From positions 1,178,001 through 1,242,000 of the forward strand of contig NZ_JACBYQ010000001.1 in the NCBI RefSeq assembly GCF_013408295.1: 64,000 bases of DNA, given 5' to 3'. The first letter of the stretch is position 1, and every line of letters begins with the position of its first letter. The notes under the pieces are model-generated. The model was not told the origin of the DNA. It saw nothing but the letters and a program-made list of their open reading frames with translations, and did no database searches. The position numbers were made by a program, and so were the translations under genes. The stretch comes from Psychromicrobium silvestre (GTDB lineage: Bacteria; Actinomycetota; Actinomycetes; Actinomycetales; Micrococcaceae). Positions 56,069-64,000 of this stretch are shown here, in pieces.

Positions 56069-57193
56069 TCAGCCGATGCGCTCGAGCGCTCGCGCCGTAT
56101 CGATGGTGGCCTGCCCCAGCACCCGGGTGCCCTGATAGAGCACCACAGTTTGTCCCGGAGCTACCCCACGCATCGGCTCATCCAAGGTGACGGTGAGTGC
56201 CGGGATACCATCCTGATCCGGTTCCACCCGGGCTCGGGCTGGCACCGGATCGCCATGCGCGCGGACCTGAGCCATGCAGGGGAAATCTTCACCTCGCCCC
56301 ACTTCTGCAATGGGTTCGCCCGCCCAGGAAATCTTAATGCCACGGATTTCTTGAATAGCGAGCAGGGCCTCTGGCCCGACCACCACGGTGTTCTCTTTAG
56401 GCCTGATCTCCAAAACGAAGCGCGGCTTACCGTCGGCCGCCGGGGTTCCGAGTTTGAGGCCGCGGCGCTGGCCAACGGTGAAGGCATTCGCACCCTCGTG
56501 GCTGCCAACCGTGGCCCCGGTCTCGTCGATCACCTGGCCGGGAGTCATCTCAATCTTCTCGGCCAGCCAACCTCGGGTATCGCCGTCGGAGATAAAGCAA
56601 ATATCGTGGCTGTCCGGCTTCTTGGCTACGGAGAGTCCCCGCCGTTCAGCCTCCGCGCGGACCTCGGCTTTGCTGGCCACATCGGCCAGCGGGAACATCG
56701 AATGCGCCAATTGCTCGTGCGTCAGTACCCCCAGCACATAGGACTGATCCTTGGCCCAGTCATTAGCCCGGTGCAACTCGTAGTTCCCGGCCTCGTCCTG
56801 ATCCACCCGGGCATAGTGGCCGGTGCAGACGGCGTCAAAGCCCAGAGCCAAGGCCTTCTCTAGCAAGGCGGCAAATTTGATCCGCTCATTACAACGCATA
56901 CAGGGGTTTGGGGTGCGTCCGGCGGCATATTCCGCGATGAAATCGTCCACCACCTCTTCCTTGAACCGCTCGGAGAAATCCCAGACGTAGTAAGGAATAC
57001 CCAGCTTCTCGCAGGCTTTCCAAGCATCCGTGGAATCTTCGATGGTGCAGCAGCCCCGGCTCCCGGTGCGCAGGGTTCCGGGCATCCGGGAGAGCGCCAG
57101 ATGCACTCCGACCACTTCGTGCCCCGCCTCAACGGCTCGGGCGGCGGCGACGGCGGAGTCCACTCCACCGCTCATAGCGGCTAAAACTTTCAT
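56069..57193 (-). CDS. mnmA: tRNA-specific 2-thiouridylase MnmA
   Basis: A 374-residue enzyme with the PP-loop [14 protein letters not shown], the catalytic cysteine in [14 protein letters not shown], the second cysteine in [15 protein letters not shown], and the C-terminal beta-barrel. It thiolates U34 of tRNA Lys, Glu and Gln using sulfur relayed from a cysteine desulfurase. The donor gene is immediately upstream, with the starts/stops overlapping by 4 nt (ATGA). Confidence 0.96.
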   Translation of the reverse strand: MKVLAAMSGGVDSAVAAARAVEAGHEVVGVHLALSRMPGTLRTGSRGCCTIEDSTDAWKACEKLGIPYYVWDFSERFKEEVVDDFIAEYAAGRTPNPCMRCNERIKFAALLEKALALGFDAVCTGHYARVDQDEAGNYELHRANDWAKDQSYVLGVLTHEQLAHSMFPLADVASKAEVRAEAERRGLSVAKKPDSHDICFISDGDTRGWLAEKIEMTPGQVIDETGATVGSHEGANAFTVGQRRGLKLGTPAADGKPRFVLEIRPKENTVVVGPEALLAIQEIRGIKISWAGEPIAEVGRGEDFPCMAQVRAHGDPVPARARVEPDQDGIPALTVTLDEPMRGVAPGQTVVLYQGTRVLGQATIDTARALERIG

Positions 57194-58428
57194 CTTGCTC
57201 CTAGAGGCGTAGCTTTGGCGGCGAGCGCCTGAGTCGCGGCGGTTTGGATAGTGGATTGGTGCCCGGCCATTCCAGCCTGTTTTGCCTGGGCGTGGGCTTG
57301 CGGTAGCGCAGCCATCAATACATCAACGTCGCTTTGCTCCGTGGTATGCCCCAGGCTAAAGCGTTGCGCGCCTCGGGCTTCTTCCTCGTCCAAGCCCATT
57401 GCGAGCAGAACCTGAGAGGGCCGTGGCACTCCGGCCGTACAGGCCGATCCGGTGGAGGTCTCAATACCCGCCATATCCAGCAGGAAAAGCAGCGAATCAC
57501 CCTCACAACCCGGAAAGGTGAAATGTACATTGCCGGGCAGTCTCTCCGTTGCGGAGCCTCGCAGCACGGCCTCGGGAATGGCCTGCCTAATCCTCTCGAT
57601 GAGCTGGTCCCGGAGCGCGGCGAGTCGGGCCGATTCTTCCGCTAAATGTTCGACGGCGTCTGCCGCGGCGGCCGCGAAAGCGGCAATGGAGGGCGTATCA
57701 AGAGTTCCGGAACGAACGTCGCGTTCCTGCCCGCCGCCGTGCTGTACCGGGGTGAGCTTGATCGCTCGTCCCAGCAAGAGCGCGCCGATCCCTACCGGAC
57801 CACCGATCTTGTGCCCGCTGATCGACATGGCGGCTAGACCTGAATCCGCGAAGTTCACAGGAACTGAACCGAAGGCTTGGACGGCGTCGGAATGCACGGG
57901 AATACCGTAACTAGCCGCGAGCGCAACCACCTCGGCAATCGGCTGCACGGTGCCCACTTCGTTATTGGCCCACATCACGGTGACCAGCGCGACCGACTCC
58001 GGATCGTCGTCGAGCGCTTCTCGATAAGCATCCAAATTCAGCCTGCCGTCAGGGTCAACCGGCAGCCAGACCGCTTCGGCTCCCTGGTGCTGCTGGAGCC
58101 ATTCCACAGTGTCCTGCACGGCAGGGTGCTCGACGGCGGAAACCAGAATGCGCTTCCGCCTCGGGTCCGCAGCGCGGCGGGACCAATACAGACCCTTTAC
58201 GGCCAGGTTATCTGCCTCGGTGCCGCCGGAGACGAAGATCACCTCGGATGAGTGGGCTCCCGCGGCTCTGGCTAAGATTTCCCGGGACTGCTCTACCACT
58301 GCGCGGGCACGACGACCCGAACCGTGCAGCGAGGATGGATTGCCGCTACGGCTAAGTTCTTGGGTGAGTGCGGCCAACGCCGGTGCGGACAAAGGCGTGG
58401 TTGCCGCATGATCGAAGTACACGGGCAC
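57190..58428 (-). CDS. Cysteine desulfurase (NifS/IscS class)
   Basis: A 412-residue PLP enzyme. It has [20 protein letters not shown], the cofactor lysine in [18 protein letters not shown], and the active-site cysteine in [20 protein letters not shown]. It supplies persulfide sulfur for tRNA thiolation by MnmA and perhaps Fe-S assembly. GTG 58428 is the start. The extended tail beyond [11 protein letters not shown] is variable. Confidence 0.93.
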   Translation of the reverse strand: MPVYFDHAATTPLSAPALAALTQELSRSGNPSSLHGSGRRARAVVEQSREILARAAGAHSSEVIFVSGGTEADNLAVKGLYWSRRAADPRRKRILVSAVEHPAVQDTVEWLQQHQGAEAVWLPVDPDGRLNLDAYREALDDDPESVALVTVMWANNEVGTVQPIAEVVALAASYGIPVHSDAVQAFGSVPVNFADSGLAAMSISGHKIGGPVGIGALLLGRAIKLTPVQHGGGQERDVRSGTLDTPSIAAFAAAAADAVEHLAEESARLAALRDQLIERIRQAIPEAVLRGSATERLPGNVHFTFPGCEGDSLLFLLDMAGIETSTGSACTAGVPRPSQVLLAMGLDEEEARGAQRFSLGHTTEQSDVDVLMAALPQAHAQAKQAGMAGHQSTIQTAATQALAAKATPLGAR

Positions 58429-58506
58429 CCACCGATTCTACCTCCTCTCGGGATATCCGACGAAAGCGTTTGACCTCTAGTGCCCTTGAGATTGGATGAT
58501 GCTGGC

Positions 58507-59328
58507 ATGGATCTTTCACTGATGATTTGTTCAACCTGCGGAGTCGAACACTCCGCAGAGTCCTTGGCGAGTGGGGTTTGTTTGATCTGCCAAGATGACC
58601 GGCAGTACGTCCCCGAACAGGGGCAGTCCTGGGTCACTCTGGGGCAATTACAGGAGCAAGGGCAGGGCCTCATAGTAGAACTCGCCGAGAAGGGGTTGTG
58701 GAAAATCCAGGGCTCTCCCAAGTTTGGCATCGGTCAGCATTCACTACTGGTCCAGACCGCAGAGGGGAATCTGCTCTGGGACCCGCCAGCCTTTATTGAC
58801 GCGGCTTCAATAGCTCAAATCTCCGAGCTGGGAGGCGTGGCAGCGATCGCTTCTAGTCACCCACATATGTTCGGCATCCAACTCGAATGGTCGGCGGCTT
58901 TCGATCATGCTCCGGTCTATGTTGCCGAGGCCGACCGGGCGTGGTTGCGCCGAGAAGGTGCCGCAGTGCGCTTCTGGTCGGATCACGAACAAGTACTGCC
59001 AGGCGTGAACCTGATTCAGATCGGCGGGCATTTCCCGGGCAGCGCCGTGGCGCACTGGAGCACGGCGCGGGGAGGGGTTCTTCTGACCGGAGACAGCATC
59101 TTCCCGGTACCCTCTGGCTGGGCCAGCTTCATGCGCAGCTACCCCAACTACATTCCGCTCTCCCCCGGAGCGGTTAAGCGAATCGCCACCCGGGTCGCCG
59201 CCCTTGAGTTTGATCGCGTCTATGGAAATTTCGGCAATAAGCTCGGCGCAAATGGCTGGGAAGTCATCCAGCGATCGGCGGAGCGGTATATCGACTGGAT
59301 CACCGGAGCCCACGACGATCTCACCTAA
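58507..59328 (+). CDS. Metallo-beta-lactamase-fold hydrolase with N-terminal zinc ribbon
   Basis: A 273-residue protein. Four cysteines at the N-terminus (MICSTCG and GVCLICQ) form a rubredoxin-like ribbon. The MBL domain follows with ASSHPHMFG in place of a full HxHxDH, GGHFPGSAVAHW, GVLLTGDSIFP and a C-terminal helix. ATG 58507 begins right before the ribbon. The substrate is unknown. It is followed by a 282-bp gene-free stretch with repeats. Confidence 0.78.
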   Translation: MDLSLMICSTCGVEHSAESLASGVCLICQDDRQYVPEQGQSWVTLGQLQEQGQGLIVELAEKGLWKIQGSPKFGIGQHSLLVQTAEGNLLWDPPAFIDAASIAQISELGGVAAIASSHPHMFGIQLEWSAAFDHAPVYVAEADRAWLRREGAAVRFWSDHEQVLPGVNLIQIGGHFPGSAVAHWSTARGGVLLTGDSIFPVPSGWASFMRSYPNYIPLSPGAVKRIATRVAALEFDRVYGNFGNKLGANGWEVIQRSAERYIDWITGAHDDLT

Positions 59329-59362
59329 GCACCCCAGCCCCCTCCGCCTACCTGCTCCACCC

Positions 59363-59418
59363 GCACCACCCCCACTACCTCGTCGCCGTCGCACCGCCCC
59401 CACTGCCTCGTCACCGTC
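59363..59418. repeat. 28-bp tandem duplication
   Basis: Copies 59363-59390 and 59391-59418 differ at three positions. It lies in the non-coding stretch just before the palindromic element at 59424. Confidence 0.7.
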
Positions 59419-59423
59419 GCCGT

Positions 59424-59489
59424 CGCGCGAGTGCACAGTTAACGCCCATGTTTCACCCCGCTGATGGGCGTTAACTGTGCACTCGCGCG
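59424..59489. repeat. Palindromic intergenic element, copy 2
   Basis: Perfect 26-bp arms (59424-59449 and 59464-59489) with a 14-nt loop. The arms share CGCGCGAGTGCACA and TTAACGCC with copy 1 at 48595-48660, with one base changed in both arms so that pairing is kept. It lies between two plus-strand genes (MBL and MFS). Confidence 0.8.
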
Positions 59490-59589
59490 TGGAGGGGTAA
59501 AGGACGGGCTGGGAGGTGGTGGGGTCCACGGAGCGGACGGGGTGGAAATTCGAGATCGCCTGAATCTAGGCTCTTACATATTCCATTAT

Positions 59590-59616
59590 TTGAGATTCAC
59601 ATCTCAATATATGAGA
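59590..59616 (+). promoter_or_regulatory. Overlapping inverted repeats at the MFS start
   Basis: TTGAGAT (59590-59596) and ATCTCAA (59601-59607) form a perfect repeat with a 4-bp spacer. TCTCA (59602-59606) and TGAGA (59612-59616) form a second, overlapping one that runs into the start codon at 59611. It looks like an operator, possibly for a GntR-type regulator; that assignment is inference. Confidence 0.5.
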
Positions 59617-60819
59617 CAGGTGAGAGTGTTGCAGGAAATTGGTGGTCGTCACTGGCTCATGCTGGGCTTGGCCGTTTTGGCGCAAGCAGTCAGCTCAATC
59701 GTGGTCAATGGGATGGCTTTCCTGATCCCACAGCTGAACAGTCAATGGGGATTGGATCTGACCGGCGCCGGTTTCCTGATCGCGATGCCGTTGCTGGGCA
59801 CCATGTCCACACTGATCCTCTGGGGCGCGGTGATCGACCGAATTGGCGAGAAACGGTCCTTAGGCATCGCCTTGACCGGAACCACTGCCGCTCTTATCGC
59901 CTCCGCTCTCAGCAACTCTCCCTGGCAGCTAGGCCTGTTTCTCTTCCTGGCTGGGGCAGCGACCGGCTGTACTAATTCGGCCGGCGGCCGCGTGGTGGTT
60001 GGCTGGTTTCCCGCCGAGCGACGCGGGCTAGCCATGGGCATCAGACAAATGGCACAACCGCTGGGAGTTGGCATCGCCTCCTTGCTGCTGCCCGCCGTGG
60101 CTCATGGCCATGCCTTGCAGACCTCGCTCGCCGTCGTGGCTGGCATTGCGGCTGTGGTGACCGTGGCTTGTTGGCTGGGCATCTCTAATCCTCCACGCCG
60201 AGCCCGCCGCACCGATCCGGGAACCGAAAATCCTTATTTGCGCAGCAGTTACCTAGCTCGTATCCATCTGGTCTCAGCAATCCTGGTGATCCCGCAATTC
60301 ACGGTCTGGACCTTTTCCTTAGTCTGGTTGCTAGGTGAACGCCGCCTCGACCCGGTTGTGGCCGGGGTGATTGTCGCGATTGCTCAGGTGGCCGGCGCAC
60401 TGGGACGAATCGCTGTCGGCGTCTGGTCAGACCGTTCGGGTAGCCGGGTGGCGCCGCTGCGTTCGGTGGCGCTGGCCGCCGCCGCAGGCATGTTGTTGCT
60501 TGCACTAACCGACTATCTTGGCTCCCCGATCTCTATTGCACTGCTTCTGATCGCCTCGGTGATCACAGTGGCCGATAATGGACTAGCTTTCACCTCGGTA
60601 GCCGAGGCCGCAGGCCCGTATTGGTCCGGACGGGCGCTGGGAACCCAAAACACTGGCCAATATCTGGTCTCGGCCATCGTGCCACCGACGATCGGTGCGC
60701 TGATCGGGCTCTTCGGCTATCCCTTGGCTTTCGCACTGACTGGCCTGGCCCCGCTGATCGCCGCACCTCTGGTTCCCGGACGGGAAGCCGAACGACAAGC
60801 CTCCGAAGCCGCTGGCTAA
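59611..60819 (+). CDS. MFS transporter
   Basis: A 402-residue protein with about 12 membrane segments. Motif A-like RIGEKRSLGIALTG follows segment 2, and GRVVVGWFPAERRGLAMGIRQM is the signature of the nitrate/cyanate-type and related MFS importers. ATG 59611 (MRQVRVLQEIGG) is preferred to the GTG at 59464, whose 49-residue leader is encoded by the palindromic repeat and looks non-coding. No ribosome site is visible, so translation may be leaderless. The substrate is unknown. Confidence 0.82.
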   Translation: MRQVRVLQEIGGRHWLMLGLAVLAQAVSSIVVNGMAFLIPQLNSQWGLDLTGAGFLIAMPLLGTMSTLILWGAVIDRIGEKRSLGIALTGTTAALIASALSNSPWQLGLFLFLAGAATGCTNSAGGRVVVGWFPAERRGLAMGIRQMAQPLGVGIASLLLPAVAHGHALQTSLAVVAGIAAVVTVACWLGISNPPRRARRTDPGTENPYLRSSYLARIHLVSAILVIPQFTVWTFSLVWLLGERRLDPVVAGVIVAIAQVAGALGRIAVGVWSDRSGSRVAPLRSVALAAAAGMLLLALTDYLGSPISIALLLIASVITVADNGLAFTSVAEAAGPYWSGRALGTQNTGQYLVSAIVPPTIGALIGLFGYPLAFALTGLAPLIAAPLVPGREAERQASEAAG

Positions 60820-60842
60820 TAGGCTCATGAGGCGCGAAGGCG

Positions 60843-61562
60843 TTACTGCTGTGGTGGCGATACCGCAAGTTTGGGCTGTATCGAGTTGAAGGTTGAATTG
60901 AGTAGCGCATCCGAGGAACAACTCAGGCTGAAAACGATGCCGGTACCCGCACGATTGAACATCCGGGCGCTATAGATCCTGGCCGGATTCTTGTTTTTCG
61001 CGGGAGTACGCAAGGTCAGCAACTGAATCTTTGGTGAGGGCTTGTCTAGTTCCTTGGCCCAGCGCATGGTTGTCGCTTTCAAGGTCTCCGGCAGAATCGA
61101 AGGAATCAGGTATTTGAAGAGCGCGACGGTAGAGGCCTTATCGTCATTAGCCACCATAAGCGACTGCTGATTCACGGTCTGCCACAAACTCAGTACGCAG
61201 CCATTAGCATGCTGATACTCGGTCCAACCGGCTTGATTTAGTTTCACCGACTTCCATTTCGAGGGGACTGTTTTATCCCCCGAGGTATCCGGTTCGGTCA
61301 GCTGATCCGTCCACGCCACCGGGACCCCGACGGAAAGAGTGTTCCCGGCCGCCCAGCTCAGTTCCTTCGCGGCCACCGCATCCGCATTGTGTCCTGGCAG
61401 CACCGTGGGGGCGGAGTAAGTGGGGCTTGGGCTGGGCGAAAGTGTCGAGGTGTCCTGCGGTGAGGGCACCGTGATGGTGCAGGCTGTCAGCCCAGCCAAT
61501 AAAAGGAGGGCGGAGATACCGGCAAGGGTGGCAGCAAAGGCGCGCGCCGACGTCGTTCGCAT
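60843..61562 (-). CDS. Putative lipoprotein of unknown function
   Basis: A 239-residue protein. The signal peptide (SARAFAATLAGISALLLLAG) and lipobox LTAC are followed by a Ser/Pro/Thr-rich linker and a soluble domain of about 190 residues that I do not recognise. ATG 61562 has GGGGGAGAG ahead. It is divergent from the SGNH hydrolase and convergent with the MFS gene. Confidence 0.72.
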   Translation of the reverse strand: MRTTSARAFAATLAGISALLLLAGLTACTITVPSPQDTSTLSPSPSPTYSAPTVLPGHNADAVAAKELSWAAGNTLSVGVPVAWTDQLTEPDTSGDKTVPSKWKSVKLNQAGWTEYQHANGCVLSLWQTVNQQSLMVANDDKASTVALFKYLIPSILPETLKATTMRWAKELDKPSPKIQLLTLRTPAKNKNPARIYSARMFNRAGTGIVFSLSCSSDALLNSTFNSIQPKLAVSPPQQ

Positions 61563-61653
61563 GCTGACTCTCCCCCTTCTGTTTTCGTGCTCAATCTCTC
61601 GCCTTACCGTATCAAGTTGGCAAAACCATACCCCACAGGAGCAGGATAGGAAG

Positions 61654-62463
61654 GTGACGAACAACGAATCCGAACAACATCCCTGGAGCCGCTACGTCGC
61701 GATGGGAGACTCTTTCACCGAGGGCATTGGTGATCCCGAACCGACCAGCCCGGGCGGGCACCGCGGTTGGGCGGACCGTCTGGCCGAGGAACTCAGCAAG
61801 GGCCATCAGGACTTCGCCTACGCAAACCTGGCCATCCGTGGCAGATTGTTGCAGCAGATCCTCGATGAACAGTTAGCACCCGCTTTGGCGCTCAATCCGG
61901 ACCTGATTTCCATTTCGGCCGGCGGTAACGACCTGATCCGCCCGGGCTCCGATCCGGATGCGCTGGCGGAATCCCTCGACGCTGCAGTGGGCAAAATGGC
62001 TGCTTCCGGCGCTACCGTCTTGCTCTTCAACGGACCGGATATCCGCGATACCCCCGTCCTAGGTCTGGTGAGAGGCCGGGTTGCCATCTATAACGAGAAC
62101 TTACGCACCGTGGCCGCACGCCATGACGCGGTGATCGCCGATATGTGGTCGCTGCGTGAGCTTTCCGGCCCGGCCATGTGGGACGACGACAGGCTGCATT
62201 TCTCGCCCCTGGGCCATCACCGAATCGCCATGATGACGCTAGAAGCACTCAACGTGCCGCACCGTCTGGAACCTTTGGAACCACCACCGCTGCCGGTGCG
62301 CACCTGGCGTGAAGCCCGAACGGAGGATCTGGTCTGGGCACGGGAGTTCTTTGTGCCCTGGGTGCTGCGGCGGATTAGGCATCAGTCTTCGGGCGACGGC
62401 GTGAGCGCCAAGCGCCCCACCCCCGGCCCGGTCTTTGGTCCAGGATCGGCGCACCGCGGCTGA
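61654..62463 (+). CDS. SGNH/GDSL-family hydrolase
   Basis: A 269-residue protein with block I YVAMGDSFTEGIGDP (catalytic Ser), SISAGGNDLIRPG with block III Gly/Asn, and DDRLHFSPLGHHRIA with the catalytic Asp and His. It has no signal peptide. Likely an esterase or lipase of unknown substrate. GTG 61654 is the start, with AGGAG upstream. The longer frame to 61420 overlaps the divergent lipoprotein and is rejected. Confidence 0.87.
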   Translation: MTNNESEQHPWSRYVAMGDSFTEGIGDPEPTSPGGHRGWADRLAEELSKGHQDFAYANLAIRGRLLQQILDEQLAPALALNPDLISISAGGNDLIRPGSDPDALAESLDAAVGKMAASGATVLLFNGPDIRDTPVLGLVRGRVAIYNENLRTVAARHDAVIADMWSLRELSGPAMWDDDRLHFSPLGHHRIAMMTLEALNVPHRLEPLEPPPLPVRTWREARTEDLVWAREFFVPWVLRRIRHQSSGDGVSAKRPTPGPVFGPGSAHRG

Positions 62464-62525
62464 AACTCCCCCGTCATAGAAGGCTTTTGCCCTCGATGGC
62501 CCAGGGAAAAGAGTAATCTGAGGGC

Positions 62526-63008
62526 ATGATGGTTTCGATGCTGCCGGCCTCCAGCAGCTACAGTTTCTCGGCGTTCCCTTGGTTCTTCGTAATCTTTGTG
62601 ATCCTCGCGGTGGTGGGGCAGATCAGCCGTGCCCGTAGGCGCACCAGAGCGCGCCAGCAAAACCCACAACAGTTCCAGCAACAGCCCCCGAATGTTTCGG
62701 CTTTCGACGCCGGTTACCAACCGCCGCCAGCAAACTTCCAAGCGCCCGCGCCCTACCAGCAGGGAAATCAGCCTCCGGCCGCACCGCAAACCACCCCTCC
62801 GCAGAGCTATCCACCAGCCCCGGGCAACCCCCTGGGCTGGCAGCAAGCTACGCCAGCCCAGCCATTGTCCGGTTTTGCTTCCTCCCGTTGGGCGTCCGAA
62901 CAGGATTTGAAGCAACGGCTCAACGAACTAGATCAACGCCGACGTGCCGGGCAGATCAATGCCGAGCAGTATCAAGTTGAACGCGACGCCATCTTCAGGG
63001 ATCACTAG
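62526..63008 (+). CDS. SHOCT-domain membrane-anchored protein
   Basis: A 160-residue protein. One N-terminal membrane segment (FPWFFVIFVILAVVGQI) is followed by an Arg-rich stretch, a ~75-residue Gln/Pro-rich linker and a C-terminal SHOCT motif (LKQRLNELDQRRRAGQINAE). SHOCT motifs are oligomerisation modules. Its stop overlaps that of metX by 3 nt. Confidence 0.7.
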   Translation: MMVSMLPASSSYSFSAFPWFFVIFVILAVVGQISRARRRTRARQQNPQQFQQQPPNVSAFDAGYQPPPANFQAPAPYQQGNQPPAAPQTTPPQSYPPAPGNPLGWQQATPAQPLSGFASSRWASEQDLKQRLNELDQRRRAGQINAEQYQVERDAIFRDH

Positions 63009-64000
63009 AGTCCTTCTGCTTCAAGCAAGGCACCGATCTGCGCGGTTTCGGTGAGGAAACCGTCGTGTCCAATGTCCGATTCAATCCAGTGCACCTCCGT
63101 GCTCTGGGGCATCGCCTCGGCCAACTCCAGCGTCTGGGCGGGCAGATAGAGCCGGTCCGTAGTCACCGCCGCCAGCACGAAACGCACCCCCGCAGCCGCT
63201 GCTAGCGCCTCGGCCAAGCCGCCCCTGCCCCGCCCCACATCGTGACTCATTAATGCCTCGGTCAGGGTCACATAGCTATTAGCGTCGAAAATCTGCGCCA
63301 ATTTAGCCGCTTTGTGATCGAGATAGCTCTCCACCTGATACCGCTGCCGCCAGGCTTCGGTGGAGCGCTCGGCGGAGACCGGGTGCTCCCCCGGCTGAGC
63401 GGTCCTGCCGAAGCGATCGGCAAGTTCGGTCTCGGAGCGATAGGAGATGTGAGCGATTCTGCGTGCCAGGCCGAGCCCGGAGATCGGCGCGGCTTCGCTG
63501 TAGTAATCCCCGCCGCGGTAATCCGGATCTTGACGAATGGCGAGCACTTGAGCCTGAGCTAAAGCGATCTGCTCGGCTGAACTCGCCGCACAGGCTGCGA
63601 TCACCACCGCGGTACCTACCCGATCGGGGAAAGTCACCGCCCACTCCAGAGCACGAGCACCGCCCATCGAGCCACCAATCACCGCGCGCCATTGGCTAAT
63701 ACCCAGGGCATCGGCCAATCTCGCTTCCGCCCGCACCGAGTCCCGCAGCGTTAGGTAAGGAAACCGCGAGCCCCAGGGCTCGCCGTCGGGAGCCAAAGAG
63801 GACGGCCCGGTGCTGCCATAGCAGCCACCCACCATATTGATGCAGACCACGAACAGCTCATCGGTATCGATGGCCTTCCCCGGCCCCACTAAACCGTCCC
63901 ACCAGCCGGGTTCCGCGGAGTCCGCTTGCACGGCGTGGGAACTGCCGGTCAGAGCGTGCTGGACCAGCACGGCGTTGGAGGCATCGGCATTGAGCTGCCC
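63005..64000 (-). CDS. metX: Homoserine O-acetyltransferase MetX, 5' end outside window
   Basis: About 331 residues of the alpha/beta-hydrolase enzyme are visible. The frame continues past base 64000, so the internal start at 63970 is not real. Blocks seen are VLVQHALTGSSHA, MVGGCYGSTGPSS, the nucleophile elbow GGSMGGARALEWA (Ser), and IESDIGHDGFLTE with the catalytic His. It transfers acetyl from acetyl-CoA to homoserine in methionine synthesis. Confidence 0.92.
   Translation of the reverse strand, partial: GQLNADASNAVLVQHALTGSSHAVQADSAEPGWWDGLVGPGKAIDTDELFVVCINMVGGCYGSTGPSSLAPDGEPWGSRFPYLTLRDSVRAEARLADALGISQWRAVIGGSMGGARALEWAVTFPDRVGTAVVIAACAASSAEQIALAQAQVLAIRQDPDYRGGDYYSEAAPISGLGLARRIAHISYRSETELADRFGRTAQPGEHPVSAERSTEAWRQRYQVESYLDHKAAKLAQIFDANSYVTLTEALMSHDVGRGRGGLAEALAAAAGVRFVLAAVTTDRLYLPAQTLELAEAMPQSTEVHWIESDIGHDGFLTETAQIGALLEAEGL

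Noticed and set aside
59464-59610. 49-residue leader of the MFS transporter starting in the palindrome
   Set aside because: Gly-rich translation of repeat DNA, no membrane or family features, no ribosome site; more likely untranslated.

Overview
The window is a stretch of a mid-to-high GC actinobacterial chromosome. It carries WhiB1, PdtaS, the MtrA-MtrB-LpqB system, an Rv3235-family protein beside secA, a giant NAD-glutamate dehydrogenase, GlfT2/Glf and a MoxR/DUF58/DUF4129/DUF4350 block. This combination and gene order point to the Micrococcaceae (Arthrobacter / Renibacterium / Psychromicrobium-like). The species cannot be fixed from the sequence alone. I saw no rRNA, tRNA, CRISPR, phage or intact insertion sequence.

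1-16.5 kb: a cell-surface polysaccharide locus, almost entirely on the minus strand and tightly coupled. Transcription order is glf, glfT2, ABC-exporter permease and ATPase, nucleotide-sugar dehydrogenase, GT4 glycosyltransferase, N-acetyltransferase, DegT aminotransferase, Gfo/Idh oxidoreductase, GT4 glycosyltransferase, AT3-SGNH O-acyltransferase, flippase and GT4 glycosyltransferase. A plus-strand UDP-GlcNAc 2-epimerase, cut by the window edge, converges on it. Dehydrogenase, oxidoreductase, aminotransferase, acetyltransferase and 2-epimerase together match the WbpA-WbpB-WbpE-WbpD-WbpI route to UDP-ManNAc3NAcA, here beside a galactofuranose polymerisation and export module. The acyltransferase has a 7-A tract that puts its best start codon out of frame.

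16.6-35.6 kb: mostly housekeeping and signalling. It holds a small membrane protein, whiB1 with a structured leader, pdtaS, NAD-GDH, a MarR regulator, the Rv3235-family gene, secA, an AlkX/YcaQ-type DNA glycosylase preceded by a perfect 25-bp hairpin, long HPF, a ComF-type phosphoribosyltransferase, lpqB, mtrB and mtrA.

35.7-46.1 kb: a five-gene plus-strand block (Trp-Gly-Gln-rich GPDPase-membrane-domain protein, DUF4129, DUF4350, MoxR ATPase, DUF58) is followed by a ClgR/PopR-like regulator ending in Ala-Ala and a convergent pair of clpP genes with a ClgR-type operator. Next come an APH-like kinase with a DUF4166 protein, a cysteine-free MetE-fold protein and chorismate mutase.

46.2-64 kb: an XRE regulator divergent from an MFS exporter, a complete oligopeptide ABC transporter (dppA, dppB, dppC, fused dppD-F), a glutamine amidotransferase-like protein, a PEBP protein, DUF1801, mnmA, cysteine desulfurase, a zinc-ribbon MBL hydrolase, a second MFS transporter, a lipoprotein, an SGNH hydrolase, a SHOCT protein and the 3' part of metX. 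Two copies of a long palindromic intergenic element, with a compensated base change in both arms, lie at 48.6 and 59.4 kb.
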